NCBI GenBank assembly: GCA_029261165.1
Contig: JAJDBV010000036.1
Coordinates: forward strand, 1 to 35,031
Length of the DNA: 35,031 nt
Direction: 5' to 3'
Source of the DNA: Nitrospirota bacterium
Lineage (GTDB): Bacteria; Nitrospirota; Nitrospiria; SBBL01; JAADHI01
Shown in pieces: positions 1 through 7,980 of the stretch. Every line of letters begins with the position of its first letter. The first letter of the stretch is position 1. Both the position numbers and the translations under genes were made by a program. The notes under the pieces were generated by a model. The model had not been told where the DNA came from, ran no database searches, and was given only the letters and a program-made list of their open reading frames with translations.

Positions 1-1620
1 CGTGCTGACAAAGGGATAGTCGCCTGATTGGATTGTGTTATACACACGCCAGTAGCCCCACATGCCGGCCACATAGTGATGCGCGACGTGACAATGAAAA
101 AGAAAGTCACCCGCCAACTGCTGGCAGAGTCCCGATCCGCACTCGGTCTGCAGATCCACGGCTTCTGTGGGTCCGATCACGTCCACATCAACCCGATCGG
201 AGATCGTCCGGATCACCGGAAACTTCACCGGGTTATCCCAGGACGTCGTAAGGAGGGCTTCACCTTTCCCGTCCGCCTTCGGCTGACGCAGCCAACGGAT
301 CGATCCGCCATGCGGATGGTGGGAATGGAAAACCTCGCCGCCGCCATGGATCAGACGGAACTTGGCTGGATCCCCCATGTAGGAGCGCGGAATCGTGGTC
401 GGCACGTCTCCAAAGGTGTAGGAGCTGTAGGCCATGGATTCATCTTCAAAATGGAAATATTTTTCCTGGACCGCCAGGTTGTTGATTCCGAAAGGCTCGC
501 TGCGGAAGTTGATCGCGCGCGCCGAGGGACGGTAGGCATCGGTGTTCGGATCACGCTGTGGAATCATCTCCCCGTCACGGTTCAACGGACGGAACGATTC
601 GTCCCCGACCTCGTGATAGATCAAGGTAAATTCACGAAAATCCTTTGAAACCGGCTCAATCTCATCGTCATAGGCGATCATCATCTGCCAGCCGCTCTGG
701 GCTTCTTTCCCCGTGATCGGGTCCAGATAAATGGCCCCCATCGGCTCAACGATAAAGGCACCGATCAGGCCGAGGCTCCCAGGTTCACGACCCGCGTGGC
801 TGTGAAAAACGTGTCCGCCCTCCTGCTCATCCGGCTGAATGTACCATTCTAGGACAACACTTTCGCCCTGCACGACGTTCGAATCGGGATTGACCGAGGT
901 CGCCGGCTGGCCGGTCTTTTGGATGACCGTACTTGATCCGTGAATGTGAAGCCCCACATCTTCCTCATCAACCTCGTTCCGGAGAGTGATGATCATGCAG
1001 TCACCCTGATTCCCGCGAATCACCAGCGGTTGGATCAGGTCGGTCTGAAGTCCTAGAGAAATCGAACCCGGATCAAGATGCTTTGCTTCCCTCGCCTTGG
1101 TGTTCATTGCCTCTTCTTTACGAACGCCCTCTACATTCTTCGTCAGAACATACATGTAACCGGGATGAAAGTCCTGCCAGTGATTCAGGGTGATCTCGAC
1201 GTTGATCGCCGTAATGTCCAGCTCCTTTACCGGCGCATTGCTCGGACAACGCCCGCCGGGGCCAACTGACTCTGCGGCACCCGTTGGCCCAAGAAACCAG
1301 CTCCGGTCCATCTGCATCTGCGCAGTGACCTCGCCAAACGGTCCCTTCTGCCCTGTCTCCTTCTGATGGCCCATGATCTCGTTCATCAAGGATCCCATCG
1401 CCGCATCCACCTTCGCCTTGCGACCCTCTTGACCTTGCTCTTTCTCTTCCCTCAGTAGTTGCTGCTTTAGCTTGGCCTTCCAGTCTGCCGAGGCGACCAT
1501 TTGCGGCTCTGCATCCTCCGAATGATCATGATCGCTCCCGCCCAAGGCCCAGCCCTGCGTAGAGAAAACCAGCAAGAGCGCGAAGAGCACGCTTAGTGAA
1601 TTCTTTCTCATCATGTTCAT
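1..1620 (-). CDS. Multicopper oxidase, exported (3' end beyond window)
   Basis: The frame is open for 540 codons from ATG at 1620 to the left edge, so the C-terminus is missing. An AGGAGAGG ribosome site lies just upstream. Residues 1-23 form a signal peptide. A charged helical stretch (about 40-85) precedes the cupredoxin domains. All four copper motifs are visible: HIHG (H225, H227), HSH (H273, H275), HSHHPHG (H432, H435, H437) and HCHVAHHYVAGM (509-520). In the last motif C510, H515 and M520 would bind the type 1 copper and the other histidines the trinuclear site. The family couples one-electron substrate oxidation to reduction of O2 to water. The substrate (metal ion, nitrite-related or organic) cannot be read from this sequence. 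Because the fourth copper motif falls near residue 510, little may be missing unless extra domains follow. Identification as a multicopper oxidase is firm; the substrate is open. Confidence 0.92.
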   Translation of the reverse strand, partial: MNMMRKNSLSVLFALLLVFSTQGWALGGSDHDHSEDAEPQMVASADWKAKLKQQLLREEKEQGQEGRKAKVDAAMGSLMNEIMGHQKETGQKGPFGEVTAQMQMDRSWFLGPTGAAESVGPGGRCPSNAPVKELDITAINVEITLNHWQDFHPGYMYVLTKNVEGVRKEEAMNTKAREAKHLDPGSISLGLQTDLIQPLVIRGNQGDCMIITLRNEVDEEDVGLHIHGSSTVIQKTGQPATSVNPDSNVVQGESVVLEWYIQPDEQEGGHVFHSHAGREPGSLGLIGAFIVEPMGAIYLDPITGKEAQSGWQMMIAYDDEIEPVSKDFREFTLIYHEVGDESFRPLNRDGEMIPQRDPNTDAYRPSARAINFRSEPFGINNLAVQEKYFHFEDESMAYSSYTFGDVPTTIPRSYMGDPAKFRLIHGGGEVFHSHHPHGGSIRWLRQPKADGKGEALLTTSWDNPVKFPVIRTISDRVDVDVIGPTEAVDLQTECGSGLCQQLAGDFLFHCHVAHHYVAGMWGYWRVYNTIQSGDYPFVST

Positions 1621-1750
1621 ATTCCTCTCCTTCTCTTTTTTCATCGTTGAAATTGGATATTTTGGATGTTGTGTATTTTTTGAATTGGGTAATTTTGATT
1701 TGGCTGAAAAATAAAGAATGATGCCTGCCCTCGATACATGCGCAACAACC

Positions 1751-1808
1751 TGCTCTAACTAGAGCACTGAGCTACGGAAAATGTTAACAAATAACAATAA
1801 ATTAACAT
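1751..1808. promoter_or_regulatory. Two short perfect palindromes upstream of the multicopper oxidase
   Basis: The 406-bp gap at 1621-2026 has no convincing gene. Between the multicopper oxidase start and the WD40 gene it holds two inverted repeats: TGCTCTA-AC-TAGAGCA (1751-1766) and ATGTTAA-N14-TTAACAT (1781-1787 and 1802-1808). They lie 130-190 bp upstream of the oxidase start and could be operator sites, which is inference from symmetry only. No clear -35/-10 pair was found. The first palindrome sits in sequence that resembles a tRNA D-arm. Confidence 0.3.
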
Positions 1809-1855
1809 CGCAAACAGCACTAGGCGTAAATGATGATCGCTGAATCTAGCACGCG

Positions 1856-1880
1856 AAAAAAAAAGTGTCAAGCACTTTTT
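1856..1880 (-). terminator. Possible intrinsic terminator downstream of the WD40 gene
   Basis: A perfect 8-bp stem (AAAAAGTG / CACTTTTT at 1860-1867 and 1873-1880) with a 5-nt loop is followed on the minus strand by a run of nine T. The stem is A/T-rich and lies about 150 nt past the WD40 stop codon, so termination strength is doubtful. Confidence 0.35.
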
Positions 1881-2026
1881 ACATGTCCAGAAGCATCGAC
1901 ACTTTAATTCCCATTTTTGTTCAATTAATTAGACACTTAGACGCTTTCAAGGCAGGACTTTCTATAACGGGGATTGTGATCCGGGTGCGGGTTCATCTAT
2001 AGGAAAAAAGAGGTTTACAGGACAAA

Positions 2027-3016
2027 TCATTGTCGGGATAACAAGGTATACAGGCGAATCTTCTTGTCGCCCCCTCCGGATGCCAAAAGGTTCCCGTCAG
2101 GAGAAAAAGCGACCGAGGCAACATAGAGCGCATGCCCTTCATTTATGACGGCCTTCTCAATACCGCGTGCCATATCCCAGAGGCGAACCGTTCGGTCATC
2201 TCCTCCGGAAACAAGGGTGAGTCCGTCGGGTGAAAAAGAAACAGTGTTCACAGAGTCAGTATGCCCCGAAAACACGCCCTGCGCTTCAAAGCTTCTTACA
2301 TTCCAGAGACGAATGACCTCATCTCCCCCTCCCGATGCGAGAATCTTCCCGTCCGGAGAAAAAGCCAACGACAAGACCAGTTTTTCATGCCCGGTCAGGA
2401 CAGCCAGCTCTTTTCCTGAGGACACGTCCCATATGTGGATGGTTTGATCCGTACTCCCTGAGGCCAGGAGTGTGCCGTCCGGAGAAAAGGCAAGCGCATT
2501 TACCGCCCTGCGATGCCCAAGCAGGATCTTCTTTTCTCTTCCTGTTTTCACAGACCAAAGCCTTACTTTTCTGTCGGAACTCCCTGAAGCCAATATCTTG
2601 CTGTCCGGGGAAAAGACAACGGCCCGGACGCGCTTCGCGTGCCCCAGAATCGTCTTCCTCTTTCCTGTTTTAATATCCCAAAGATCAGCCGTCTTATTAT
2701 AATTTCCTGCTGCCACGATCTTTCCATCCGGAGAAATGGCCACCGTGCGGACCAGGTTCGGATGTGTCATCGAAAATTTTATCAACCCGGTCTCAAGATC
2801 CCAAATACGAACGGTTTTATCATAACTCCCCGAGGCCAGCATCTTCCCGTCCGGAGAAAAGGCAATGCCTCTGATGATATCCGCATGCCCTTCCAGAGAA
2901 GCTTTCTCTCGAAAAGAAGATTTCTCCTCCAATGGCGCATCGACCGCCCAGGAGGAGAAGTTCATTAGGACGACTGCTCCTGCAACCATCATCAAGACGG
3001 GTACTTTTTTCCCCAT
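2027..3016 (-). CDS. Exported seven-bladed WD40 beta-propeller protein
   Basis: Seven consecutive WD40 repeats of about 42 residues fill nearly the whole protein after a short leader. Each has the pattern GH...V..(A/V).SPDGK.LASG..D..(V/I)(R/H)(I/L)W, and the last blade ends LASGGGDKKIRLY. Seven blades is the number that closes one propeller. The N-terminus (MGKKVPVLMMVAGAVVLM) is a signal peptide, placing the protein in the periplasm or outside. I chose ATG at 3016 because AGGA lies 5-6 nt upstream; an upstream TTG at 3028 would place that AGGA inside the gene. WD40 propellers are protein-interaction platforms and no catalytic motif is seen. It follows two small exported proteins in the same direction and probably shares their transcript. 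Confidence 0.9.
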   Translation of the reverse strand: MGKKVPVLMMVAGAVVLMNFSSWAVDAPLEEKSSFREKASLEGHADIIRGIAFSPDGKMLASGSYDKTVRIWDLETGLIKFSMTHPNLVRTVAISPDGKIVAAGNYNKTADLWDIKTGKRKTILGHAKRVRAVVFSPDSKILASGSSDRKVRLWSVKTGREKKILLGHRRAVNALAFSPDGTLLASGSTDQTIHIWDVSSGKELAVLTGHEKLVLSLAFSPDGKILASGGGDEVIRLWNVRSFEAQGVFSGHTDSVNTVSFSPDGLTLVSGGDDRTVRLWDMARGIEKAVINEGHALYVASVAFSPDGNLLASGGGDKKIRLYTLLSRQ

Positions 3017-3081
3017 GACCGTCCTCAAAACAGAACCCCTCTCACTTCCGGAGACCCAACCCAGCCTCCATCCTTTTTGCC

Positions 3082-3501
3082 CTAGTTCAGGCCAACCTTC
3101 ACGGTGACACGGCTGTCTGTCACCTTCGGGAGATCAACCGTCATAATGTATGAATCTGCAATGATTTCGACGGTTTCGTGAGGACCGACATATTTATTCG
3201 AAACATTCCGAGCCAAAGGAAAACCATTCTCATCAAGGAGGTCATAATAGGCATAGACCCGCTTTCTCGTTTCCGAATTGTTCCGCACGGTTGTATCCCA
3301 GAAAAACTTTGTCCTCCCTATTTTGTCCCATACTTCGCCCGGACGCCATCCGTGCCTGAGGACTTCAATCTTGGAAGCATCCCGGTGGGACGCATTACTT
3401 GAGGTCACAAAGCCGATGCGCTCTCCTCCAATCCCGATCAAGAGCGCAAGGATAAGACCCCCGATAACACGGACCGATAGACTGTTCTGATGGAGCTTCA
3501 T
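3082..3501 (-). CDS. Small exported or membrane-anchored protein of unknown function
   Basis: I do not recognise a named family. The protein has 139 residues: a hydrophobic N-terminal segment (about 10-30, VIGGLILALLIGIGGERIGF) and a soluble beta-rich remainder. The section WDTTVRNNSETRKRVYAYYD followed by ARNVSNKYVGPHETVEI resembles FxLYD-type immunoglobulin-like domains, which describe interactions rather than catalysis. Its ATG overlaps the stop of the upstream gene by four bases (ATGA at 3498-3501), so the two are very likely translationally coupled. The WD40 gene follows 65 bp downstream. Confidence 0.75.
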   Translation of the reverse strand: MKLHQNSLSVRVIGGLILALLIGIGGERIGFVTSSNASHRDASKIEVLRHGWRPGEVWDKIGRTKFFWDTTVRNNSETRKRVYAYYDLLDENGFPLARNVSNKYVGPHETVEIIADSYIMTVDLPKVTDSRVTVKVGLN

Positions 3502-4100
3502 TTTCCCGGTTCTACCTCAATTTCCCGCGTTCCCATCCCAAAAGGCAGCTTTCTCGTTTTCAATGTTGCCAGTTTCCGATATAAATCCTGGAACTGTTCG
3601 GTGGAAAGCCCCGGGTCGCTCAAATTTTTAAGATCTTCCGGCGTGATGGCAATCCAGGTCAGTTCGGCTAAATTTGTAGAACCAATCGTTACCCAGTGAT
3701 GTGGCACAAACTCCTGCATGATCACAAAATCAACACCTCTGTTATATTTCAGCGCTTTCTCAATCGCCATCCGGCCATTTTCCGCTGAAATACACTTCCC
3801 GATGCCCAGGTTGGTCGGCGGATCCAGGAAAGGGAAAAACTTTAGGCGAACTTTCAAGTCACTCTTCCCTGCGATCACGGCCTTTTTGATCTCTTTCTTC
3901 TTTTTTCTCCATTTCTTCTTGGCCAGGACCAACTCAATCTTCGTCGTGATTATTTTACTTTCCGGTGCATCGCAATTGTAGGCCTCTTTCGCGACAAAAG
4001 CCCCGGCTTCACCGACAAATATGCTGACAAAAAAGACGGTAAGAGACGCCCCTAAAATTATATTCCTACAAGTGTTTCGCACTAAATATTCCATTTGCAC
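3498..4100 (-). CDS. Exported protein of unknown function
   Basis: No family recognised. A hydrophobic leader near residues 12-32 (ILGASLTVFFVSIFVGEAGA) ends in an AxA-like site. A lysine-rich helix (AKKKWRKKKKEIKKA) follows, then a mixed domain with IMQEFVPHHWVTIGSTNLAE. Two cysteines after the leader (YNCDAP and GKCISAENG) could form a disulfide. Start choice: AGGAG lies 7 nt before GTG at 4100 but 13 nt before the ATG at 4094, so GTG is more likely. It is the first gene of a probable three-gene unit with the FxLYD-like and WD40 proteins. Confidence 0.7.
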   Translation of the reverse strand: MQMEYLVRNTCRNIILGASLTVFFVSIFVGEAGAFVAKEAYNCDAPESKIITTKIELVLAKKKWRKKKKEIKKAVIAGKSDLKVRLKFFPFLDPPTNLGIGKCISAENGRMAIEKALKYNRGVDFVIMQEFVPHHWVTIGSTNLAELTWIAITPEDLKNLSDPGLSTEQFQDLYRKLATLKTRKLPFGMGTREIEVEPGK

Positions 4101-4180
4101 AAATATTCTCCTTAAGACAAAATTGGAAGAACCCCGCCGCAAAGCGTCAAGGATTCTCCGACCCGAGGGGGAAAACCACT

Positions 4181-5185
4181 TTATTTTTTCTTTGAAAGCA
4201 ACTTCTCTGACTCTAAAGTTTTCAACCGTTCTAAATACTGGATCGCCATTTCATTTTTCGGATCGATCTCCAGGGTTCGTTCAAAGCTTTCAATCGCCCT
4301 CAGCTTCAGCAGGTCGCGATCTTTTTCATCATTCAATTCCGACGCCAGCATAATCTGAGCTTCGCCAAGACCCAAGAAAATACGCGCGGTGTCTACTTTC
4401 ACCAGGGAGAGTGTTGAATATTCACGAAGCGCATCCAGATAGAACCCCCCCCGGTAGTAGAGTTGTGCAAGGTGCTCGCGTGCGGCTGAATTGTTCGGGT
4501 CCGCCTCTATCAGTAGTGACCATTGATCGTAAGCCTTGTCGTAATCCTTGCTTCGCTCATAGATGACTCCGAGATTATATTGCGCCTCGGTGAAGGAAGG
4601 ATCTTCTGCCACGGCCGCCTCATACTCCTTTCTCGCCTTGTCAAACGCCTTCAGGTTAAAGTAGGCATTTCCCAGACCCACCTTGATTACCGCGACCCCG
4701 GGAACCATCTTGTCTGCCTGGAGGAAGGCCTCCAGGGCTTCCTGATGTTGATCTAAACGGTTGTACACATGCCCCAGGGAAATAACGGGATGCTCATCTT
4801 TCGGGTCGAGACGCACCGATTCCTCAAAGGACTTTGCCGCATCTTCGAGGAGACGGCCTGAAAGGTAAAACCGCCCCAGCCAGTAGTGAACCACCGCATT
4901 TTCAGGGTGCTTCCGAACCAGGTTCTGGTAAAAGTTGGTCCCTTGACGAACACGGCGCATCGCCTGGTAAGTCATGTGGAGCCCCCGATGGTATTTGTGA
5001 TCACCCGGCACCAGCTTTACCGCCTGGACAAAGCTGATAACCGCATCCTGGAACTGCCTCTGTTTATTTAATGCGACCGCATCCTCAAAGAACGCGTCAG
5101 CCCTATCGCGGGAAGGGGACGCCAGGAGAATGCCGGGCAGGAGAACAAGGGATATAATGCTTAGAAAAAAAGAACGATGGGTCAT
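4181..5185 (-). CDS. Exported tetratricopeptide-repeat protein
   Basis: The protein has 334 residues with a signal peptide (MTHRSFFLSIISLVLLPGIL). About seven TPR units of 34 residues follow from near residue 28 to 320, for example VHYWLGRFYLSGRLLEDAAK and AQYNLGVIYERSKDYDKAYD, then a short lysine-rich tail. TPR solenoids bind partner proteins; no enzyme motif is present. The frame stays open upstream of 5185, but that stretch lacks a hydrophobic leader and reads as non-coding, so ATG at 5185 directly before the signal peptide is preferred even though its ribosome site is weak (GGAGG is about 15 nt away). The TerB-like gene lies upstream in the same direction with a 196-bp gap. Confidence 0.88.
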   Translation of the reverse strand: MTHRSFFLSIISLVLLPGILLASPSRDRADAFFEDAVALNKQRQFQDAVISFVQAVKLVPGDHKYHRGLHMTYQAMRRVRQGTNFYQNLVRKHPENAVVHYWLGRFYLSGRLLEDAAKSFEESVRLDPKDEHPVISLGHVYNRLDQHQEALEAFLQADKMVPGVAVIKVGLGNAYFNLKAFDKARKEYEAAVAEDPSFTEAQYNLGVIYERSKDYDKAYDQWSLLIEADPNNSAAREHLAQLYYRGGFYLDALREYSTLSLVKVDTARIFLGLGEAQIMLASELNDEKDRDLLKLRAIESFERTLEIDPKNEMAIQYLERLKTLESEKLLSKKK

Positions 5186-5381
5186 GATGCTTCTTTTGCA
5201 CCTCCAATTATGAAGAAGCCCGCCGCATAAGGGCGAAGACTGCGCTCGGCATGCGTGTTCTACTGAAACAACCGCAACACCTGCAAACAATGATATTTTA
5301 TCACCGCGGGGGTCAAGAAACAATAGCCCGGGTGAACACGCTGGATGCCGGGAACAGGCAGGAGGAAGGGATGAAAAAAGG

Positions 5382-6308
5382 CTATTTTTTTCTGGCGGCC
5401 TCGAGATGCCTGACTTTGGCGTCAATAAAGTCTTTATGAGAAAATTTCAGGCCGTAGGCAATCGCGCGAACCTCTTCCACTTCGGTATGGGCCAAGTCAT
5501 CGTCCGCACCGGCCATATCAAAAAGGCAGTCGAGGAGTTGTCGGCGTTGTTCGACATTGCTCTTTTCGTAAAACTCTCTTGTGAGGCGAAAGCGGTCCAG
5601 GCCTTTGGCAGCTGAATCCCTTACAACGGACAGGATCAATTCGACCCCTTCCTGATCGAAACCGGCAACCTCTTTTAGCTGCCGCTTCAGGACGGTGAGT
5701 TCCACTTCCGAGGTACCATCATCGATCGATGCAATGTGAGAAAGCAGTCCGGCGAAAAGGGAGGCATAGGCCAGCTTTCCCGGATCGCCTTCCAGACTCA
5801 ACTTTTCCCGCTCGAGTTTCCGGCGAACTTTGAAGAGAATCCGATTATTGAGAAAGTCGTGCAGTTCTTCCTTCCGTTGGGATGTCGCACCCGGCTTGAA
5901 AACCGTCTCCCGGAAAAGGCCGCCAATTCGGCCCATGAGGGCGGACGCCGGACCACTCTCTTTGAAGATGGCTGTGCAACGCTTAAGGAAGGCCTGCTCT
6001 TCCGGACGTGTCTCCCCGTCTGCGGACATGATCCCTTCAAGGGCAGAGATCACTTCTTTCCGCTCTTGCCCTCCCCCCAGGTGCAGGACAAAGTCCTTCA
6101 CCAGAGCCTCCGCTTCTTCAGGTGGAATCGGGTCTTCCATATACATCTCAATCTTGGCCCACTCTTCCCCCGTCAAATCAAATTTGAAGAGAAAATCCTT
6201 TAGAAAATTAAGTTCTTCATTGCTGATTTCTCCATCCGCCCAGGCCAAGGCAATGAGCACCCGAACCAGAGAAAATTGTTTCTCTTTTGAGACATCTCTA
6301 AATGACAC
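5382..6308 (-). CDS. TerB-like (tellurite-resistance-fold) protein
   Basis: The protein has 308 residues, is all-helical and cytosolic. Repeated acidic-helix signatures are typical of TerB domains: LIALAWADGEISNEELNFLK (about 18-37), IMSADGETRPEEQAFLKR (about 92-109), and a C-terminal copy with ASIDDGTSEVELTVLK and MAGADDDLAHTEVEEVRA. TerB domains bind metal ions through acidic residues and are linked to stress sensing at membranes; tellurite resistance itself cannot be inferred. The start is GTG at 6308, supported by AGAGGAGA 6-7 nt upstream. A near-consensus sigma-70 promoter (6346-6374) precedes it. Confidence 0.82.
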   Translation of the reverse strand: MSFRDVSKEKQFSLVRVLIALAWADGEISNEELNFLKDFLFKFDLTGEEWAKIEMYMEDPIPPEEAEALVKDFVLHLGGGQERKEVISALEGIMSADGETRPEEQAFLKRCTAIFKESGPASALMGRIGGLFRETVFKPGATSQRKEELHDFLNNRILFKVRRKLEREKLSLEGDPGKLAYASLFAGLLSHIASIDDGTSEVELTVLKRQLKEVAGFDQEGVELILSVVRDSAAKGLDRFRLTREFYEKSNVEQRRQLLDCLFDMAGADDDLAHTEVEEVRAIAYGLKFSHKDFIDAKVRHLEAARKK

Positions 6309-6345
6309 GGCTGCTCTCCTCTTAACTGTTTATTGCGATGGCCTG

Positions 6346-6374
6346 AGAATAGCCATATGGGGGTCCTCTGTCAA
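6346..6374 (-). promoter_or_regulatory. Sigma-70-type promoter for the TerB-like gene
   Basis: On the minus strand, TTGACA (6369-6374), a 17-bp spacer, and TATTCT (6346-6351). The predicted start point is near 6339, giving a leader of about 30 nt that contains the AGAGGAGA ribosome site. Confidence 0.7.
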
Positions 6375-6431
6375 TAACAAACCTGTCCAGGGGAGCCCAT
6401 CACAGACACACCTGGCGAGATAAAATAGCGT

Positions 6432-6461
6432 TTGACTTCAAATGTTCTTTTAAGGTGTAAT
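6432..6461 (+). promoter_or_regulatory. Possible promoter for rmuC
   Basis: TTGACT (6432-6437), an 18-bp spacer and TGTAAT (6456-6461), divergent from the TerB promoter. The spacing is slightly long and the -10 imperfect. Confidence 0.4.
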
Positions 6462-6486
6462 TGGGCCGACCGTGGGGGAGATGAAG

Positions 6487-7614
6487 ATGGAGATGGCGGT
6501 TTTCGCCTTATTGGGAGGGTTCACCCTCCTCTTGAGCGTCCTTTTGTTCAAGGCAATAAAAAAAGAGAGGCCGGAGAACAATGCGGCAATGCTCCTGATG
6601 CAACAGCAACTTGACCAGCTCCGCCGGCAGCTCTCTGCCTCCCTTTCTGAAAATACCCAATCAGTGCGTGAGCAGATCACTCAAATGACAACACAGGTCA
6701 ACAGCCAGCTTCACTCGGTCAACCAGCAGTTAACGAACGCAAGCGGTCAGATCGGAACCCGGCTCGATCATGCCGCCCGTGTCGTCGGAGAGGTCAAACA
6801 GAATCTTGGAGAAATGGCGAAGGCAACACAACAAGTCTACGATGTCGGGAAGGATATCGCCAGTCTTCAAGAGATCTTACGGGCACCGAAGCTGCGAGGG
6901 AACCTTGGCGAGCTCTTTCTGGGCGAGTTGCTCTCCCAGGTCCTCCCGCCGACACAATATACATTACAGCACCGGTTCAAGAGCAACGAAGTGGTCGATG
7001 CCGCAATCCGCCTGGGGCCGGGTCTGGTACCCGTAGACTCCAAGTTTCCGCTGGAAAACTTTAAAAAGCTGATTGAAGCGGCCACCGACGATGAAAAAAA
7101 GGCCCACCGCAGAAAATTTCGCTCCGACGTCAAAAAACATATCGACCAGATCGCCTTAAAGTACATCCTCCCCGATGAAGGGACCTATGACTTCGCGTTG
7201 ATGTACATCCCCGCAGAGAATGTCTATTACGAAACGATCATCAAAGATGAAACTTTCGTAGATGAAAACGCCCTCTGCAGTTATGCCCTTGCAAAACGGG
7301 TCGTCCCGGTCTCTCCGAACTCTTTCTACGCCTATCTCCAGGCAATCGTTCTTGGCTTTAAAGGACTTCGCATAGAAAAGTCGGCGCAGGAAATTCATCA
7401 GCGTCTTCAACACTTGGCCGGCGATTTTCATCGCTTTAAGGAAGACTTCGATGTCATCGGGAGGCACCTCTCCAATACAAAGGGAAAATATGATGAGGCC
7501 TCTAAGAAATTGGATCGTCTGGGAGATCGCCTTCTGAGCGTCGACGAAGAATGCGCCGAACCTGAAACAGTCCGCCCAGAAGAGAAAAAGACCAAGTCGG
7601 TCCTCATGGACTAA
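6487..7614 (+). CDS. rmuC: RmuC family DNA recombination protein
   Basis: The layout is typical of RmuC: an N-terminal membrane segment (FALLGGFTLLLSVLLFKAI), a long coiled coil (about 25-110, rich in Q, N and E: QITQMTTQVNSQLHSVNQQL), then the conserved RmuC domain. Signatures include LRAPKLRGNLGELFLGELL, VDAAIRLGPGLVPVDSKFPL, YDFALMYIPAENVYYE and VVPVSPNSFYAYLQAI. RmuC limits inversion-type rearrangements at short inverted repeats and carries a PD-(D/E)XK-like nuclease fold. That role is notable because this window is full of palindromic repeats, though a link is only a thought. Several in-frame starts cluster (GTG 6472, ATG 6481, 6487, 6493); 6487 has GGGGAG six bases upstream. The next gene follows after 33 bp. 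Confidence 0.93.
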   Translation: MEMAVFALLGGFTLLLSVLLFKAIKKERPENNAAMLLMQQQLDQLRRQLSASLSENTQSVREQITQMTTQVNSQLHSVNQQLTNASGQIGTRLDHAARVVGEVKQNLGEMAKATQQVYDVGKDIASLQEILRAPKLRGNLGELFLGELLSQVLPPTQYTLQHRFKSNEVVDAAIRLGPGLVPVDSKFPLENFKKLIEAATDDEKKAHRRKFRSDVKKHIDQIALKYILPDEGTYDFALMYIPAENVYYETIIKDETFVDENALCSYALAKRVVPVSPNSFYAYLQAIVLGFKGLRIEKSAQEIHQRLQHLAGDFHRFKEDFDVIGRHLSNTKGKYDEASKKLDRLGDRLLSVDEECAEPETVRPEEKKTKSVLMD

Positions 7615-7647
7615 TTCTAAATAACCGGATAAACAGTGAGGTATACA

Positions 7648-7956
7648 ATGCCAACACCAGAACAGCAGGCTCAAATCCAGATTGAGATTGATGACACTAC
7701 GTCTCAGGGGATCTATGCAAATATGGCCCTTCTCGCGCATACAGAAACGGAGTTTGTGATCGATTTTGTCTATATTCAACCCCAAACACCCAAGGCAAAG
7801 GTTCGGGCGCGGATCCTCTCCAGCCCGGCCCACACCAAGCGTCTGCTCATGGCCCTGCAGGACAATGTCCGGAGGTTCGAGGAAAAATTTGGTGAAATCA
7901 AAGCCCCTAAAGGGCCCGAAAAAGACAAATCGCAGTACCAGGGACATTACCTATGA
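7648..7956 (+). CDS. DUF3467 family protein
   Basis: A 102-residue cytosolic protein. The pattern YANMALLAHTETEFVIDFVY, then ARILSSPAHTKRLLMALQDN and a final amphipathic helix (VRRFEEKFGEI), matches DUF3467, a widespread small family of unknown function. ATG at 7648 is preferred because GTGAGG lies 6 nt upstream. It lies between rmuC (33-bp gap) and the pteridine-reductase-like SDR (24-bp gap), all plus strand, so the three are probably co-transcribed. Confidence 0.82.
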   Translation: MPTPEQQAQIQIEIDDTTSQGIYANMALLAHTETEFVIDFVYIQPQTPKAKVRARILSSPAHTKRLLMALQDNVRRFEEKFGEIKAPKGPEKDKSQYQGHYL

Positions 7957-7980
7957 ATGGTACCTAGGAGGGTTTTCTGA

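Noticed and set aside
28-648. Long plus-strand open frame opposite the multicopper oxidase
   Set aside because: It is antisense to a gene with all copper motifs and shows no recognisable protein features.
1740-1790. tRNA-like stretch on the minus strand (GTAGCTCAGT...TAGAGC, resembling a D-arm)
   Set aside because: No matching anticodon stem, T-arm or acceptor stem could be folded around it. It may be a tRNA relic or chance.
3718-4353. Plus-strand open frames opposite the exported protein genes
   Set aside because: They are antisense to minus-strand genes with leaders and ribosome sites, and have no recognisable features.
5186-5425. N-terminal extension of the TPR protein
   Set aside because: The signal peptide begins at the 5185 ATG, and the upstream translation is cysteine/proline-rich with no sign of coding.
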